NCBI RefSeq assembly: GCF_900113055.1
Contig: NZ_FONZ01000002.1
Coordinates: 1-64,000, forward strand
Source of the DNA: Flavimobilis marinus
Lineage (GTDB): Bacteria; Actinomycetota; Actinomycetes; Actinomycetales; Cellulomonadaceae
Direction of reading: 5' to 3'
Length of the DNA: 64,000 nucleotides
In this document: one piece after another, positions 8,211-18,059 of the stretch
How the letters are laid out: each line of letters starts with the position of its first letter
Position numbering within the stretch: the first letter of the stretch is position 1
Notes under the pieces: model-generated
Databases searched by the model: none
What the model saw: only the letters and a program-made list of their open reading frames with translations
Told to the model about the DNA's origin: nothing
Translations under genes and position numbers: made by a program

Positions 8211-9293
8211 GTGATCGACTTCCGCTACCACCTCGTCTCCCTGATCTCGGTGTTCCTCGCGCTCTCCATCGGGATCGTGCTCGGCGCCGGGCCGCTCAAG
8301 GAGGCGATCGGCGACCAGCTCACCGGGCAGGTGGAGTCGCTGCGCGCCGACAAGGAAGACCTGCGCGCCCAGCTGGACGACGCCACCCAGGCGGCGGCCG
8401 CGCAGGACGCCTTCGTGGCGGAGACCGCCGACGACCTGCTCGTCGGGGTGCTGCCGGGCCGCCAGGTCGCCATCATCGAGATCGGTGACGTCGCGGACGA
8501 GGAGCTCGAGGCGATCACCACGCAGCTCCAGGCGGCCGGCGCCGGTGTCGGCGCACTCGTCACGCTCCAGGACAACTGGACGAGCGAGGGCCAGGCGAGC
8601 TTCCGGCAGTCGCTGGCGGGGAGCCTCGGGCAGTACCTCACCGAGGCACCCGACGGCGCGACCACCGACCAGCAGCTGGCCGCCGCGCTCGCGCAGTCGC
8701 TCACCCAGGTGGACCGCAGTGACACGACTGTCTACTCGGAGGCAGCCACGGTGCTGCAGGAGCTGCTCGTCGCGGGCGAGCTCGTGGAGATCAGCCCGGA
8801 CGCGCGCCCCGCGGACCTCATCCTCCTCGTCGGCGAGTGGCCGGCTGCCGAGGGCGACACGACGCCGGAGGAGACCCAGGCGGAGGACAACGAGATCACC
8901 ATCCTGACGACGCTGGCGCGCACCGCGCAGCAGTACGCCGAGGCCGTGGTCGTCGTCGACGTCGGGGAGGAGCCCGGTGCCCTGCTGGCCGCTGTGCGCG
9001 ACGACGCCGACCTGCGCGCAACGGTCTCGACCGTCGCGCAGGGGGACCATCTCGCGGGCGTCGTGAGCGTTCCCCTGGTCCTGTCCGCGCGGGCGTCCGG
9101 GACGGTCGGGCAGTACGGCGTGCAGCCGGACGCCACGGGGATCGTGCCCGCGGTCATCCGGCTCGCCGCCGTGGACCGCACGCCGCGCATGGCCCCCGAG
9201 CCGGAGGACAACGTCGCCGGGGAGCTCGCGGAAGAGACCGCGCAGGACGACGAGTCCGCGGCCGACGCCGACCAGGAGGGATCCGAGGGATGA
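8211..9293 (+). CDS. steB: SteB / MctB family copper transporter-like protein
   Basis: A 360-aa protein starting MIDFRYHLVSLISVFLALSI, the conserved start of the MctB/DUF3186 family (Rv1698). It has one N-terminal membrane helix (residues 5-27), then a coiled coil (about 35-65) and a large extracytoplasmic domain. The tail is acidic and disordered. M. tuberculosis Rv1698 was described as a copper channel (MctB), while the corynebacterial homologue SteB pairs with SteA in cell separation; adjacency to steA supports the second role here. GTG start; AAAGAAG lies upstream. The stop overlaps the next gene by 4 nt. Confidence 0.87.
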   Translation: MIDFRYHLVSLISVFLALSIGIVLGAGPLKEAIGDQLTGQVESLRADKEDLRAQLDDATQAAAAQDAFVAETADDLLVGVLPGRQVAIIEIGDVADEELEAITTQLQAAGAGVGALVTLQDNWTSEGQASFRQSLAGSLGQYLTEAPDGATTDQQLAAALAQSLTQVDRSDTTVYSEAATVLQELLVAGELVEISPDARPADLILLVGEWPAAEGDTTPEETQAEDNEITILTTLARTAQQYAEAVVVVDVGEEPGALLAAVRDDADLRATVSTVAQGDHLAGVVSVPLVLSARASGTVGQYGVQPDATGIVPAVIRLAAVDRTPRMAPEPEDNVAGELAEETAQDDESAADADQEGSEG

Positions 9294-10099
9294 GCCGGGC
9301 GCCGCTCGCCGCGCTCCTCGCGGGCGCGACGACGCGCACCCTCCGGGGCGCCCTCGGCAACCTCGACGCCAGCCGGTGGGAGCGCGTGAACCACCGCGGG
9401 GAGGCCATCAGCCTCCTCGAGGGCCCCGCGGTTCTGGGCGGCCTGGCGGCCGGCGCGCTCGCTGTCGGCGACGTGCGTGCTGTGGCGGGTGTGGTGGTGG
9501 CCGGTGCCGGGGCAGGTGCCTTCGGCCTGCACGACGACCTGCACGAGGACACCAAGGTCAAGGGGCTGCGCGGTCACCTCGGAGCGCTGCGCGAGGGCAC
9601 CGTGACGACCGGCGCGCTCAAGGTCGCAGGCATCGGCGCATCAGCGTTCGTCGCGGCCGTCCTCCTGACCCGGGGACGCGGCCCCGCGCGCGCCGCCGAC
9701 GTCGTCGTGAACACCGGGCTGATCGCGGGCACCGCGAACCTGCTCAACCTGCTCGACCTGCGCCCGGGGCGCGCTCTCAAGGCAGGGTCGGCCGTCGCGG
9801 CCGCCCTGGTGCTCGGCGGTCCTGGCGTCGCGCGCGGCGCAGGGTGCGCCGTCCTCGGTGCCGCAGCTGCCGCAGCGCCGGCCGACCTCGCCGAGCGCGA
9901 CATGCTCGGCGACAGCGGCGCCAACGCCCTCGGTGCCGTGCTCGGCGCGGGCCTGTCGACAGCCCCGCGTCCGGTCCGGCTCCTGGCGCTCACCGGCGTC
10001 GTCGGCCTCACCCTGGCGAGCGAGCGCGTGAGCTTCTCGCGCGTGATCGAGCAGACCCCGGCGCTGCGCCGGATCGACTCCTGGGGCCGGCGCGCGTGA
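9290..10099 (+). CDS. MraY/WecA-like polyprenyl-phosphate sugar phosphotransferase homologue
   Basis: A 269-aa, Ala/Gly-rich integral membrane protein. Three stretches recall the PNPT (MraY/WecA) superfamily: a DD motif in GLHDDLHEDTKVKGLRGHL at about residues 79-97, NLLNLLDLRPGRALK at about 145-159, which resembles the family's NxxDGxDGL site, and DMLGDSGANALGA at about 204-216, which resembles MGDxGxxxLG. It is shorter than MraY (about 360 aa). The real substrate is unknown, and it could be a modified or inactive relative. Its place between steB and murJ, with 4-nt overlaps on both sides, suggests work on a lipid-linked wall precursor. Confidence 0.65.
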   Translation: MSRAPLAALLAGATTRTLRGALGNLDASRWERVNHRGEAISLLEGPAVLGGLAAGALAVGDVRAVAGVVVAGAGAGAFGLHDDLHEDTKVKGLRGHLGALREGTVTTGALKVAGIGASAFVAAVLLTRGRGPARAADVVVNTGLIAGTANLLNLLDLRPGRALKAGSAVAAALVLGGPGVARGAGCAVLGAAAAAAPADLAERDMLGDSGANALGAVLGAGLSTAPRPVRLLALTGVVGLTLASERVSFSRVIEQTPALRRIDSWGRRA

Positions 10100-11763
10100 C
10101 GCGGCGCTCGTGGGGGGCGAGCCTGCTGGGGGCAGCGGCGATGATCACGGCGATCACCGTCCTGTCCCGGGTGCTCGGGTTCGTGCGCTGGATGGTCCAG
10201 GCGCAGACCGTCGGCTACGGCGCCGTCGGCACCGCCTACACCTCGGCCAACACGCTGCCGAACGTCCTCTTCGAGGTCACCGCCGGGGGAGCGCTCGCGG
10301 GCGCGCTGATCCCGCTCCTGGCCATCCCGCTCGCGCGCGACGTCAAGGGTGACGTCGACCGGATCGCGTCGGCCATGCTCACCTGGGCGCTCATCGTGCT
10401 CGTGCCCGTCGCGGTGGTCTGCGTGCTCGTGGCCGAGCCGCTCGCCCGGTTCTTCCTGCGTGGACCTGAGCCTGCTGCCCCCGACCAGGTCGCGCTCGCG
10501 GCCCTCTTCCTGCGCGTGTTCGCGCTCCAGGTGCCGCTGTACGGCGTCGGTGTCGTGCTGATCGGTGTGCTGCAGGCTCATCGCCGCTTCTTCTGGCCCG
10601 CCTTCGCCCCGATCATGTCGACCGCCGTCGTGCTCGCCGCGTACGTCGTGTTCGCTGCGGCCTCGGGCGGGGTTCCCGAGCGCGCGGGCGACGTGCCCGA
10701 CGACGCGGTGGCGTGGCTCGCGTGGGGGACCACGGCGGGTGTCGCGGCCCTGAGCCTGCCGCTCGTCGTCCCGGTGCTCCGCCTCGGGGTGCGCCTGCGG
10801 CCACGGCTCGGCTTCCCGCCCGGCGTGGCTCGACGCGCGACCCGCCTGGCAGCGGCCGGGACCGGCGCGCTGCTCGCCCAGCAGGTCGCCGTCCTGGTCA
10901 CGATGTGGCTGTCCAACCGCCGGGGCGGCGTCGGCGCGTGGCCGGTATTCCAGTACACCCAGGCCGTCTACCTGCTGCCGTACGCGGTGCTCGCCGTGCC
11001 CCTCGCCACGAGCGCATTCCCGCGCCTGGCGGAGCGCGTCGCGCAGGGCGACGACCGCGGCTTCGCTCGGCTGGCGTCGGGATCGTTGCGTGCGGTCGTG
11101 CTGCTGGGCGGCCTGGGTGCTGCGGCGCTCGCCGCGTGCGCTCCGGCGGTCAGCACGATGTTCCGGGACATCGGCGTCGGTGACGGCGCGGTGATGGACG
11201 CGATGGCCCCCGCCCTGACGTTCATGGCGCCGGGCCTCGTCGGGTTCGGAGCGCTGTTCCTGCTCTCCCGCTCGCTCTACGCGCTCGAGCGCTCCCGCGT
11301 CGCGGTCCTCGCGAACGCGACCGCGTGGGTGACCGTCGTGGTCGCCTCCGTGGTCGCGACGCTCGTGCTCGTCCCCGCGGACGGCGACGCTGGCCGGACC
11401 GTCGTGGCCCTCGGGCTCGGGAGCTCGCTCGGCATGCTGGTCGGTGCGCTCGTGGCCGCGGTCGCGATGACGCGGGTCGCCGGGCGCGACGCGCTCGCCG
11501 GCGCCGGGCGGACGGTGCTCGTGACCGTCGCCGGGGGGGCGGTGGCGGCGACCGCCGGCCGCGTCGTCGGCGAGGGCTTCATGCGCTGGTGGACCCACTG
11601 GCTCGGCACCGCCGCGGAGCCGGGCCTCGGCACCGCCGTGATGGGCATCGGCGCCGCCGCGATCGTGGCGCTCGGCGTCTACGGCCTCGTGGTGTGGCTG
11701 ACCGACCGGCCGACCGTGCGCGCGCTGGCCGCGGTCGCCGCAAGCCCGGGAGGGGCGCGATGA
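10096..11763 (+). CDS. murJ: MurJ-like lipid II flippase (MVF family)
   Basis: A 555-aa protein with about 14 predicted membrane helices. The N-terminal region reads [19 protein letters not shown] and [20 protein letters not shown], typical of the MviN/MurJ branch of the MOP flippases (S/A-R-x-x-G-x-x-R near the start). MurJ moves lipid II across the membrane for peptidoglycan synthesis. The GTG start overlaps the previous stop by 4 nt and the end overlaps the next glycosyltransferase by 4 nt. Actinobacteria often carry a second MurJ near the origin (Rv3910-like), so this copy may be a paralogue serving another lipid-linked sugar. Confidence 0.85.
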   Translation: MTRRSWGASLLGAAAMITAITVLSRVLGFVRWMVQAQTVGYGAVGTAYTSANTLPNVLFEVTAGGALAGALIPLLAIPLARDVKGDVDRIASAMLTWALIVLVPVAVVCVLVAEPLARFFLRGPEPAAPDQVALAALFLRVFALQVPLYGVGVVLIGVLQAHRRFFWPAFAPIMSTAVVLAAYVVFAAASGGVPERAGDVPDDAVAWLAWGTTAGVAALSLPLVVPVLRLGVRLRPRLGFPPGVARRATRLAAAGTGALLAQQVAVLVTMWLSNRRGGVGAWPVFQYTQAVYLLPYAVLAVPLATSAFPRLAERVAQGDDRGFARLASGSLRAVVLLGGLGAAALAACAPAVSTMFRDIGVGDGAVMDAMAPALTFMAPGLVGFGALFLLSRSLYALERSRVAVLANATAWVTVVVASVVATLVLVPADGDAGRTVVALGLGSSLGMLVGALVAAVAMTRVAGRDALAGAGRTVLVTVAGGAVAATAGRVVGEGFMRWWTHWLGTAAEPGLGTAVMGIGAAAIVALGVYGLVVWLTDRPTVRALAAVAASPGGAR

Positions 11764-12821
11764 ACGTGCTGCAGGTGCTCGGCTCGAGCGCGGGCGGTGT
11801 CGTCCGGCACGTCGCGGAGGTGAGCAGCGACCTTGCGGGCGCGGGGATGCACGTGGTCGTCGCCGGTCCGGACGACCTGTCGCCGCGCTTCGTCGGCCGT
11901 ACCTTCGTGTCGCTGCCAATCACCGACCGCCCGCACCCGCGGGACGCGTCGACCGTGCTCGCCCTGCGACGCCTGGCCGCGCGGTCGGACGTCGTGCACG
12001 CGCACGGACTGCGCGCCGGTGGTCTCGCGGTCCTGGCCACGCGCGGCATGCGCGGCAGGCCACGGGTCGTGGTCACGCTGCACAACCTGCCCGTCGGGGG
12101 GCGGTCGGTGCGGCTGGTCTCGGGGGTGCTCGAACGCGTCGTGGCTCGGGCCGACGTCGTCCTGGGCGTGAGTGGCGATCTTGTGGACCGAGCCCGGGCG
12201 CGCGGCGCTGCCCAGGTCGCTCGTGCGCTCGTCCCGGCGCCGGTCACCGGGGCCCAGTCGTCCGTGAGCGTCCGCGCCGACCTCGGTGTGCCGTCGAGCG
12301 CCCCGCTGATCGTCACGGTCGCGCGCCTCGCCCCGCAGAAGGGACTGGACACGTTGGCCGCTGCGGCGCGCCTCGTCCGCGGCGCTGCTCCCGACGCGGT
12401 GTGGCTCGTCGCCGGCGGGGGCCCACTGCGCGGCGAGCTCGAGCGGACCACGGCCGGGACGGGTGTGCGTGTCCTCGGCCCGCGGGACGACGTCCCTGCG
12501 CTGCTCGGGGCGGCCGACGTCGTCGTGAGCACCGCGGTGTGGGAGGGGCAACCGATCGCCCTCCAGGAGGCGCTGCGCGCCGGCGCGGCCGTCGTCGCCA
12601 CCGACGCGGGCGGCACCCGCGAGGTCACCGGCGGCGCCGCCGTCCTCGTCCCCGTCGGGGACCCGGACGCGGTCGCCGCGGCGATCGTGCGGGTGCTCAC
12701 GGACGACGCCGAGCGCGCCGACCTGCGGCGCCGCGCGCACGACCGCGCGGCCGCGCTGCCCACCCGCGCCGACGTCGTCGCACAGCTGCGCGCCACCTAC
12801 ACCGACCCTCGACGCACCTGA
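11760..12821 (+). CDS. Glycosyltransferase family 4 protein
   Basis: A 353-aa GT-B fold enzyme. The N-terminal domain starts [20 protein letters not shown], with the glycine-rich acceptor loop GGV. The C-terminal domain has [14 protein letters not shown] (nucleotide-sugar binding) and a family-4 EX7E-like region, [20 protein letters not shown], with glutamates at the expected spacing. Donor and acceptor are unknown. It shares ATGA with murJ, so transferase, flippase and MraY-like gene are probably co-translated and may build a lipid-linked glycan. Confidence 0.8.
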   Translation: MNVLQVLGSSAGGVVRHVAEVSSDLAGAGMHVVVAGPDDLSPRFVGRTFVSLPITDRPHPRDASTVLALRRLAARSDVVHAHGLRAGGLAVLATRGMRGRPRVVVTLHNLPVGGRSVRLVSGVLERVVARADVVLGVSGDLVDRARARGAAQVARALVPAPVTGAQSSVSVRADLGVPSSAPLIVTVARLAPQKGLDTLAAAARLVRGAAPDAVWLVAGGGPLRGELERTTAGTGVRVLGPRDDVPALLGAADVVVSTAVWEGQPIALQEALRAGAAVVATDAGGTREVTGGAAVLVPVGDPDAVAAAIVRVLTDDAERADLRRRAHDRAAALPTRADVVAQLRATYTDPRRT

Positions 12822-12842
12822 CCCGCCGGAAGCAACCCCTGA

Positions 12843-12857
12843 TAGAGTGGAATCCCG
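12843..12857 (+). promoter_or_regulatory. Probable leaderless promoter of pyrG
   Basis: A -10-like hexamer TAGAGT (12843-12848) ends 8 nt before the GTG start of pyrG, so transcription should begin at or within a base or two of that GTG. No Shine-Dalgarno sequence lies between. The -35 region is weak. This reading is inference from spacing. Confidence 0.5.
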
Positions 12858-14515
12858 TGGCAGAGACTGGTAATCGACTCTCCGGGCGGTCGGACACGAC
12901 CCGGCACATCTTCGTGACCGGAGGCGTCGCCTCCTCACTCGGCAAGGGACTGACGGCCTCGAGCCTCGGTCGCCTTCTTCGGTCCCGCGGCCTGCGCGTG
13001 ACCATGCAGAAGCTCGACCCCTACCTCAACGTCGATCCCGGGACGATGAACCCGTTCCAGCACGGCGAGGTGTTCGTCACGGAGGACGGCGCCGAGACCG
13101 ACCTGGACATCGGTCACTACGAGCGCTTCCTCGACGTCAACCTCTCGGCGTCGGCCAACGTCACCACCGGCCAGGTGTACTCGACGGTGATCGCCAAGGA
13201 GCGCCGCGGCGAGTATCTGGGCGACACCGTCCAGGTGATCCCGCACATCACCGACGAGATCAAGACCCGCATGCGGGCACAGGCGGGCCCCGACGTCGAC
13301 GTGATCATCACGGAGATCGGTGGCACGGTCGGGGACATCGAGTCGCAGCCGTTCCTCGAGTCCGCGCGCCAGGTGCGCCACGAGCTCGGGCGCGACAACG
13401 TCTTCTTCCTGCACGTCTCGCTGGTGCCGTACATCGGACCGAGCGGCGAGCTCAAGACCAAGCCGACGCAGCACTCGGTCGCCGCCCTGCGCAGCATCGG
13501 CATCCAGCCGGATGCGATCGTGCTCCGCGCGGACCGGGACATGCCCGAGTCGATCAAGCGCAAGATCGCGCTCATGTGCGACGTCGACAACGAGGCCGTC
13601 GTCACCTGCAAGGACGCGCCGAGCATCTACGACATCCCCAAGGTGCTGCACTCCGAGGGGCTCGACGTCTACGTCGTGCGCCGCCTCGGCCTGCCGTTCC
13701 GCGACGTGGACTGGGCCGGCTGGAACCAGCTGCTCGACCGCGTGCACCAGCCCTCCCACCACGTCGAGGTCGCGCTCGTCGGCAAGTACATCGACCTGCC
13801 CGACGCCTACCTGTCCGTGACCGAGGCGCTGCGCGCCGGCGGCTTCGCGAACGACGCCAAGGTGTCTATCCGCTGGGTGCCGTCAGACGAGTGCGCGACA
13901 CCCGAGGGCGCTGAGGCAGCACTCGGCGGCGCGGACGCGATCCTCGTGCCCGGCGGCTTCGGCGTGCGCGGGATCGAGGGAAAGATCGGCGCCCTGCGCT
14001 GGGCCCGCGAGAAGCGGATCCCGACGCTGGGGATCTGCCTCGGCCTCCAGGCCATGGTCATGGAGTACGCGCGCAACATCCTCGGTCTGGCCGACGCCTC
14101 GTCGTCGGAGTTCTCCGAGAGCACCGAGCACCCCGTGGTCGCGACCATGGAGGAGCAGCGGGCGATCGTCGGCGGCGAGGGCGACCTCGGCGGCACGATG
14201 CGCCTGGGCTCGTACGAGGCCGCGCTCGCGCCCGGCTCCGTGATCGCCGGCGCGTACGGGACCACGCAGGTCACCGAGCGCCACCGGCACCGCTACGAGG
14301 TCAACAACCTCTACCGCCCGCAGCTCGAGGAGGCCGGCCTGGTGTTCTCGGGGACGTCGCCCGACGGTGCGCTGGTCGAGTTCGTGGAGCTGCCCGCGGA
14401 CGTGCACCCGTACTACGTCTCGACGCAGGCGCACCCCGAGTTCAAGTCCCGGCCCACCGACGCGCACCCGCTGTTCGCGGGCCTCGTGGCCGCGGCGATC
14501 GCTGCTCGTGACTGA
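12857..14515 (+). CDS. pyrG: CTP synthase
   Basis: A 552-aa enzyme making CTP from UTP, ATP and glutamine. The N-terminal synthetase domain opens with [20 protein letters not shown] (P-loop) and continues with [20 protein letters not shown] and [11 protein letters not shown]. The C-terminal class I glutamine amidotransferase has GGFGVRG (oxyanion region), the nucleophile cysteine in GICLGLQAM, and the His-Glu pair in [10 protein letters not shown]. The GTG start at 12857 gives the short leader before HIFVTGG seen in actinobacterial PyrG; the frame is open upstream but lies over the GT4 gene. The end overlaps the Nudix gene by 8 nt. Confidence 0.97.
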   Translation: MAETGNRLSGRSDTTRHIFVTGGVASSLGKGLTASSLGRLLRSRGLRVTMQKLDPYLNVDPGTMNPFQHGEVFVTEDGAETDLDIGHYERFLDVNLSASANVTTGQVYSTVIAKERRGEYLGDTVQVIPHITDEIKTRMRAQAGPDVDVIITEIGGTVGDIESQPFLESARQVRHELGRDNVFFLHVSLVPYIGPSGELKTKPTQHSVAALRSIGIQPDAIVLRADRDMPESIKRKIALMCDVDNEAVVTCKDAPSIYDIPKVLHSEGLDVYVVRRLGLPFRDVDWAGWNQLLDRVHQPSHHVEVALVGKYIDLPDAYLSVTEALRAGGFANDAKVSIRWVPSDECATPEGAEAALGGADAILVPGGFGVRGIEGKIGALRWAREKRIPTLGICLGLQAMVMEYARNILGLADASSSEFSESTEHPVVATMEEQRAIVGGEGDLGGTMRLGSYEAALAPGSVIAGAYGTTQVTERHRHRYEVNNLYRPQLEEAGLVFSGTSPDGALVEFVELPADVHPYYVSTQAHPEFKSRPTDAHPLFAGLVAAAIAARD

Positions 14516-15134
14516 CCCGCTGTTCGACGTCGCCCGTCCGCGTCCGGTCCTCGCGTCGCGACTGCTGCACGAGGGACGCATCTGGGACTTGCGGTCCGAC
14601 GACGTGGACCTGGGCGAGGCCGGCGTGGTGACCCGCGAGTGGATCGACCACCCCGGTGCGGTCGCGACGATCGCCGTGGACGACGAGGGCCGGGTCCTGC
14701 TGCTCCGGCAGTTCCGCCACCCGGTGGGCCGGGAGCTCTGGGAGCCGCCCGCGGGTCTGCTCGACGTCGCGGGCGAGGAGGCGCTCCTCGCAGCCCAGCG
14801 TGAGCTCGCGGAGGAGGCCGACCTGCGCGCCGCGACCTGGCACGTGCTCGCGGACTACTTCACGACGCCGGGCGGCAACAACGAGGCCCTTCGCGTCTTC
14901 CTCGCCCGCGACCTGAGCCCGGTCCCCGAGGACGAGCGTCACGTGCGCGAGGACGAGGAGATGTCCATGGTCCCGGCGTGGGTCTCGCTCGAGGAGGCGG
15001 TCGACGGCGTGCTCCAGGGCCGTCTGCACAACCCGTCGACCGTGGTCGGCGTGCTCGCGCTCGCGGCGGCACGGGCCCACGGGTACGAGCACCTGCGCCC
15101 GGGCGATGCCCCGTGGCCGGAGCGACGCGCGTAG
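14508..15134 (+). CDS. Nudix hydrolase, ADP-ribose pyrophosphatase type
   Basis: A 208-aa enzyme with a Nudix box GX5EX7REUXEEXXU in [20 protein letters not shown] followed by EADL (residues about 83-106). The preceding [20 protein letters not shown] is typical of the ADP-ribose pyrophosphatase (NudF) group. It probably cleaves ADP-ribose to AMP and ribose 5-phosphate. The GTG start lies inside the end of pyrG (8-nt overlap), as with Rv1699-Rv1700. The stop is only 7 nt from the convergent ctaA stop. Confidence 0.9.
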   Translation: MTDPLFDVARPRPVLASRLLHEGRIWDLRSDDVDLGEAGVVTREWIDHPGAVATIAVDDEGRVLLLRQFRHPVGRELWEPPAGLLDVAGEEALLAAQRELAEEADLRAATWHVLADYFTTPGGNNEALRVFLARDLSPVPEDERHVREDEEMSMVPAWVSLEEAVDGVLQGRLHNPSTVVGVLALAAARAHGYEHLRPGDAPWPERRA

Positions 15135-15141
15135 CCAGCGA

Positions 15142-16122
15142 CTAAGCGGTGGCGTCCTCGTCGTCGGCGATGGCCTCGGCCTCGGCCTCGACCAGGACGC
15201 CACGCTCGCGCGTGGTAAGCACGAACCAGACGGCGGCGGCCGTCACGACGCCCGCCCCGAGCATGTGGATCGCGACGAGCGCGATCGGCAGCCCCGCGAA
15301 GTACTGCACGTACCCGACGACGCCCTGGGCGACGGTCAGCGCGAGCAGGGTGAGCGACGCCCGACGTGCTCCGGCCGGTGCCGGGTGGCGCCACAGGTAC
15401 CAGCAGGTCGCCACGAGCGCGAGGACGAACAGCCAGACCGACAACGCGTGGAAGCGCGCCATGAGCGCGGGGTCGACGGCGAAGCGGTAGCCGACCTCCT
15501 CGTCGCCCGAGTGCGGACCGGCGCCGGTGACGATGACGCCGAGCACCAGCATGGGGACCGCGACGACCGCCGTCACGCGCGCCCCGATCCACGCGGCCGG
15601 GTGCACCACGCGCAACGGCGGGCCGTCGCCCTCGCCCGCGCGGTGCAGGAGCAGCATCGACACGGCGATGAGCGCGAGCGAGATCAGCATGTGCCCGCCG
15701 ACGACGGCCGGGTGCAGGTCGACGAGGACCGTGATCCCGCCGATCACCGCCTGCAGGAGGACGCCGGCCAGCGGGGCCAGAGCGAGCAGCCGGAAGGACT
15801 TCGCACGGGTGCGGTCGGGCCAGACCGTCAGCACGACGAGCGCGGCGACGACGACGAGGACGCCGGTGAGCGTGCGGTTGCCGAACTCGATGTACGGGTG
15901 GATCGACGTGGCGGCGTGCAGCTCGGGAGCGAACTGGCCCGGTTCGCACTGCGGCCATGTGGAGCAGCCCAGGCCGGAGCCGGTGAGCCGGACGAGGCCA
16001 CCGGTGACGACGATGCCGATCTGCGCCACGAGGTTCGCCACCAGCGCGGGCCGTGCCCAGCGGGCCAGGCGTCCGGTGGGCGGCGTGGCGAGGGGCGCGT
16101 CGAGTTCCGTGGGCGTGCTCAC
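15142..16122 (-). CDS. ctaA: Heme A synthase (COX15/CtaA family)
   Basis: A 326-aa membrane protein with about eight helices. Conserved histidines mark the two heme sites: HPYIEFGNRTLTG, DLHPAVVGGHMLISL, ARFHALSVW and ALVAIHMLGAG. GLVRLTGSGLGCSTWPQC near the N-terminus is a CtaA signature with the cysteine pair. It oxidises heme O to heme A for aa3-type cytochrome oxidase, consistent with SURF1 at 29451-30413. The GTG at 16122 was chosen (VSTPTELDAP); an in-frame extension to 16182 has no family support. Confidence 0.93.
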   Translation of the reverse strand: MSTPTELDAPLATPPTGRLARWARPALVANLVAQIGIVVTGGLVRLTGSGLGCSTWPQCEPGQFAPELHAATSIHPYIEFGNRTLTGVLVVVAALVVLTVWPDRTRAKSFRLLALAPLAGVLLQAVIGGITVLVDLHPAVVGGHMLISLALIAVSMLLLHRAGEGDGPPLRVVHPAAWIGARVTAVVAVPMLVLGVIVTGAGPHSGDEEVGYRFAVDPALMARFHALSVWLFVLALVATCWYLWRHPAPAGARRASLTLLALTVAQGVVGYVQYFAGLPIALVAIHMLGAGVVTAAAVWFVLTTRERGVLVEAEAEAIADDEDATA

Positions 16123-16185
16123 GCTCCTACGGTAGTCGCGGCGGGCGTCCCGGCGGTCCGGCAGGTGCGTGACCCGCCTCACGCG

Positions 16186-16944
16186 TCAGCTCCAGCGGAA
16201 GACGCGGGTGGCGAGCGCCCAGAGGGCCGCGGCCCAGCCAGTGAGCAGGGTGAGCTCCCCGACGGGGAAGGCGCCGTGCGTCAATGCCGCGCGCAGTGCG
16301 TCCCCCAGGGCGGCCGAGGGCAGGAGCTGGGCGAGGTCGGCGGCGACGCCTGGGAGCTGGTCGGCCGGGACGATCACGCCGCCGGCGACCACCAGCACGA
16401 CCAGGAGGATGTTGGCGAGCGCCAGCACTCCCTCGGGGCGCAGGGTGCCGGCGACCACGAGCGCGAGGGCGGTGAACGCGGCCGTGCCGAGGACGAGCGC
16501 CAGGACGGCGGTGGCGATCCCGGCCGGGTCGGGCGACCAGCCCAACCACAGCGCGACGGCACCCAGGACGACGACCTGGACAAGCTCGACCCCGAGCACG
16601 CCCAGCACCTTGCCCGCGAGCAGCCCGCGGCGCCCCAGCGGAGTGGTGGCGAGCATCCGGAGCACGCCGTTGCGCCGGTCGAACGCGGTCGCGATCGCCT
16701 GCGACGTGAACGACGCGCCGAGGACGGCGAGAGCAAGGACGCCCGGTGTGACGAAGTCCACCGTGGTCGCTCCGTCGGTGGTCAGGCTCACGACGTCGGT
16801 GCGCACGAGCCCGACGAGGAGCAGAGCCGGCAGCAGGAGCGTCACCATGAGCTGCTCGCCGTTGCGCAGCACGGCGCGCACCTCGAACCCGGCCTGGGCG
16901 CGCAGCCGCGCGGTACGCGGGGCCGCTCCGGTGGTGGCGGTCAT
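16186..16944 (-). CDS. ABC transporter permease (ABC-2 type)
   Basis: A 252-aa protein with six predicted membrane helices and the ABC-2 signature region in NGVLRMLATTPLGRRGLLAG. It forms an export complex with the ATPase encoded directly upstream, as shown by the 4-nt ATGA overlap. The substrate is unknown; this type exports drugs, lipids or polymers. The gene ends 63 nt before ctaA starts on the same strand. The homologous pair beside ctaA in other actinobacteria is often annotated as daunorubicin-resistance-like. Confidence 0.85.
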   Translation of the reverse strand: MTATTGAAPRTARLRAQAGFEVRAVLRNGEQLMVTLLLPALLLVGLVRTDVVSLTTDGATTVDFVTPGVLALAVLGASFTSQAIATAFDRRNGVLRMLATTPLGRRGLLAGKVLGVLGVELVQVVVLGAVALWLGWSPDPAGIATAVLALVLGTAAFTALALVVAGTLRPEGVLALANILLVVLVVAGGVIVPADQLPGVAADLAQLLPSAALGDALRAALTHGAFPVGELTLLTGWAAALWALATRVFRWS

Positions 16945-17876
16945 CGCAGGCTCCGTCCGGTGAGGTCGAGGAACACGTCCTCGAGCGTGCGGCGCCCGAG
17001 CGAGATCGAGGTGAGCAGGACGCCGTGCTCGGCGGCCCAGGTCCCGATCGCCGCGAGCGACCGGGGGTTCACGGCGCCGGTGACGGTGTAGCGGTGGCCC
17101 TCGACGTGGTGCACGGCCCAGTCGCCGGGCGCGAGTCGGTGCAGGTAGCCGCGCAGCGACGTCGGGTCCAGCGGGCCGCGGGCCTCGATGCTGACGACCG
17201 AGTCGCCCTCGACCGAGGTCAGCTCGTCGGGGGTACCGGCGGCGATGACCTTGCCGTGGTCCATGACGACGACGTGGTCGGCGAGGTCCGCGGCCTCGTC
17301 CATGAGGTGCGTGGTCAGCAGCAGCGTGGCGCCGTCGGCGCGCAGCTCGCGCACGAGGTCCCACACGGCGCGCCGCGACTGCGGGTCCATGCCCGCGCTC
17401 GGCTCGTCGAGGATCACCAGGTCCGGGCGCCCGACGACGGCGCACGCGAGCGCGAGGCGCTGGCGCTGTCCGCCGGACAGCCGTCGCACCTGGGTCCGGG
17501 CGAACGTGTCGATGCCCAGCCGCTCTGCGAGACCCGCGACGTCGCGCGGGCGGGCGTACATCTTGGAGACGTGGGCCAGGACGTCGTGGGCGCGTGCCGA
17601 GCCGGGCAGGCCGCCGTCCTGGAGCATCACGCCGACGCGGGGTCGCAGCTCACGGGCGTCGCGCACCGGGTCGAGCCCGAGGATGCGCACCGAGCCGCCG
17701 TCGGGGGACCGCAGCCCCTCGCAGCACTCGATCGTGGTCGTCTTGCCGGCACCGTTGGGCCCCAGCAGCGCGGTGACCGCGCCGGGCGCGACGTCGAGGT
17801 CCAGGTGGTCGACGACGGTCGCCTCGCCGTAGGTCTTGACGAGGCCGCGGATCTCGAGAGCCGGAGGCGGGGGCAC
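16941..17876 (-). CDS. ABC transporter ATP-binding protein (drug/polymer exporter type)
   Basis: A 311-aa ATPase. Walker A GPNGAGKTT (residues about 37-45), the signature LSGGQRQRL, Walker B LVILDEPSAGMDP and the H-loop LLTTHLMDEA are all intact. The C-terminal extension is typical of the DrrA/CcmA group. GTG start at 17876 (VPPPPALEIRGLVKTYG); the frame is open further up to 17936, which would reach into the divergent sufR promoter region. It powers the permease downstream. Confidence 0.9.
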   Translation of the reverse strand: MPPPPALEIRGLVKTYGEATVVDHLDLDVAPGAVTALLGPNGAGKTTTIECCEGLRSPDGGSVRILGLDPVRDARELRPRVGVMLQDGGLPGSARAHDVLAHVSKMYARPRDVAGLAERLGIDTFARTQVRRLSGGQRQRLALACAVVGRPDLVILDEPSAGMDPQSRRAVWDLVRELRADGATLLLTTHLMDEAADLADHVVVMDHGKVIAAGTPDELTSVEGDSVVSIEARGPLDPTSLRGYLHRLAPGDWAVHHVEGHRYTVTGAVNPRSLAAIGTWAAEHGVLLTSISLGRRTLEDVFLDLTGRSLR

Positions 17877-17930
17877 GAGACGGAAGTCTAGGGCTTGGCG
17901 GCCTCCCGGCCCTGGTGAGGCTCGCCTTCC

Positions 17931-17970
17931 TTGCACGGAATCAATTAGGCAACAAGACTGTTGGCTAATT
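17931..17970 (+). promoter_or_regulatory. SufR operator overlapping the suf promoter
   Basis: An 11-bp inverted repeat, AATTAGGCAAC (17943-17953) and GTTGGCTAATT (17960-17970), matches at 10 of 11 positions around AAGACT. Its core CAAC-N6-GTTG is the published SufR binding pattern of cyanobacteria. It lies 90 nt upstream of sufR. A -35-like TTGCAC (17931-17936) and -10-like AAGACT (17954-17959) are 17 bp apart, so bound repressor would cover the -10 element. Autorepression by [4Fe-4S]-SufR is inferred. Confidence 0.8.
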
Positions 17971-18059
17971 CAGTGGGCCGATGTTGTCTGCCCGCCTGCG
18001 TCCTCATCACCCCTCGTCATCCCTCGTCACCCCTCACCCCGCCGGAAGGAGCCCGCGCC

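Noticed and set aside
4134-9050. A 1,638-codon open frame on the minus strand across nadK, recN, steA and steB
   Set aside because: It lies antisense to four well-supported genes, has no domain signature and has a composition (D/R/G/H-rich) typical of antisense frames in GC-rich DNA.
12401-12856. Upstream in-frame extension of pyrG
   Set aside because: It overlaps the GT4 gene fully, and PyrG families begin shortly before HIFVTGG.
15106-17091. 661-codon plus-strand frame across ctaA and the ABC genes
   Set aside because: Antisense to clearly recognisable ctaA and ABC genes; no homology features.
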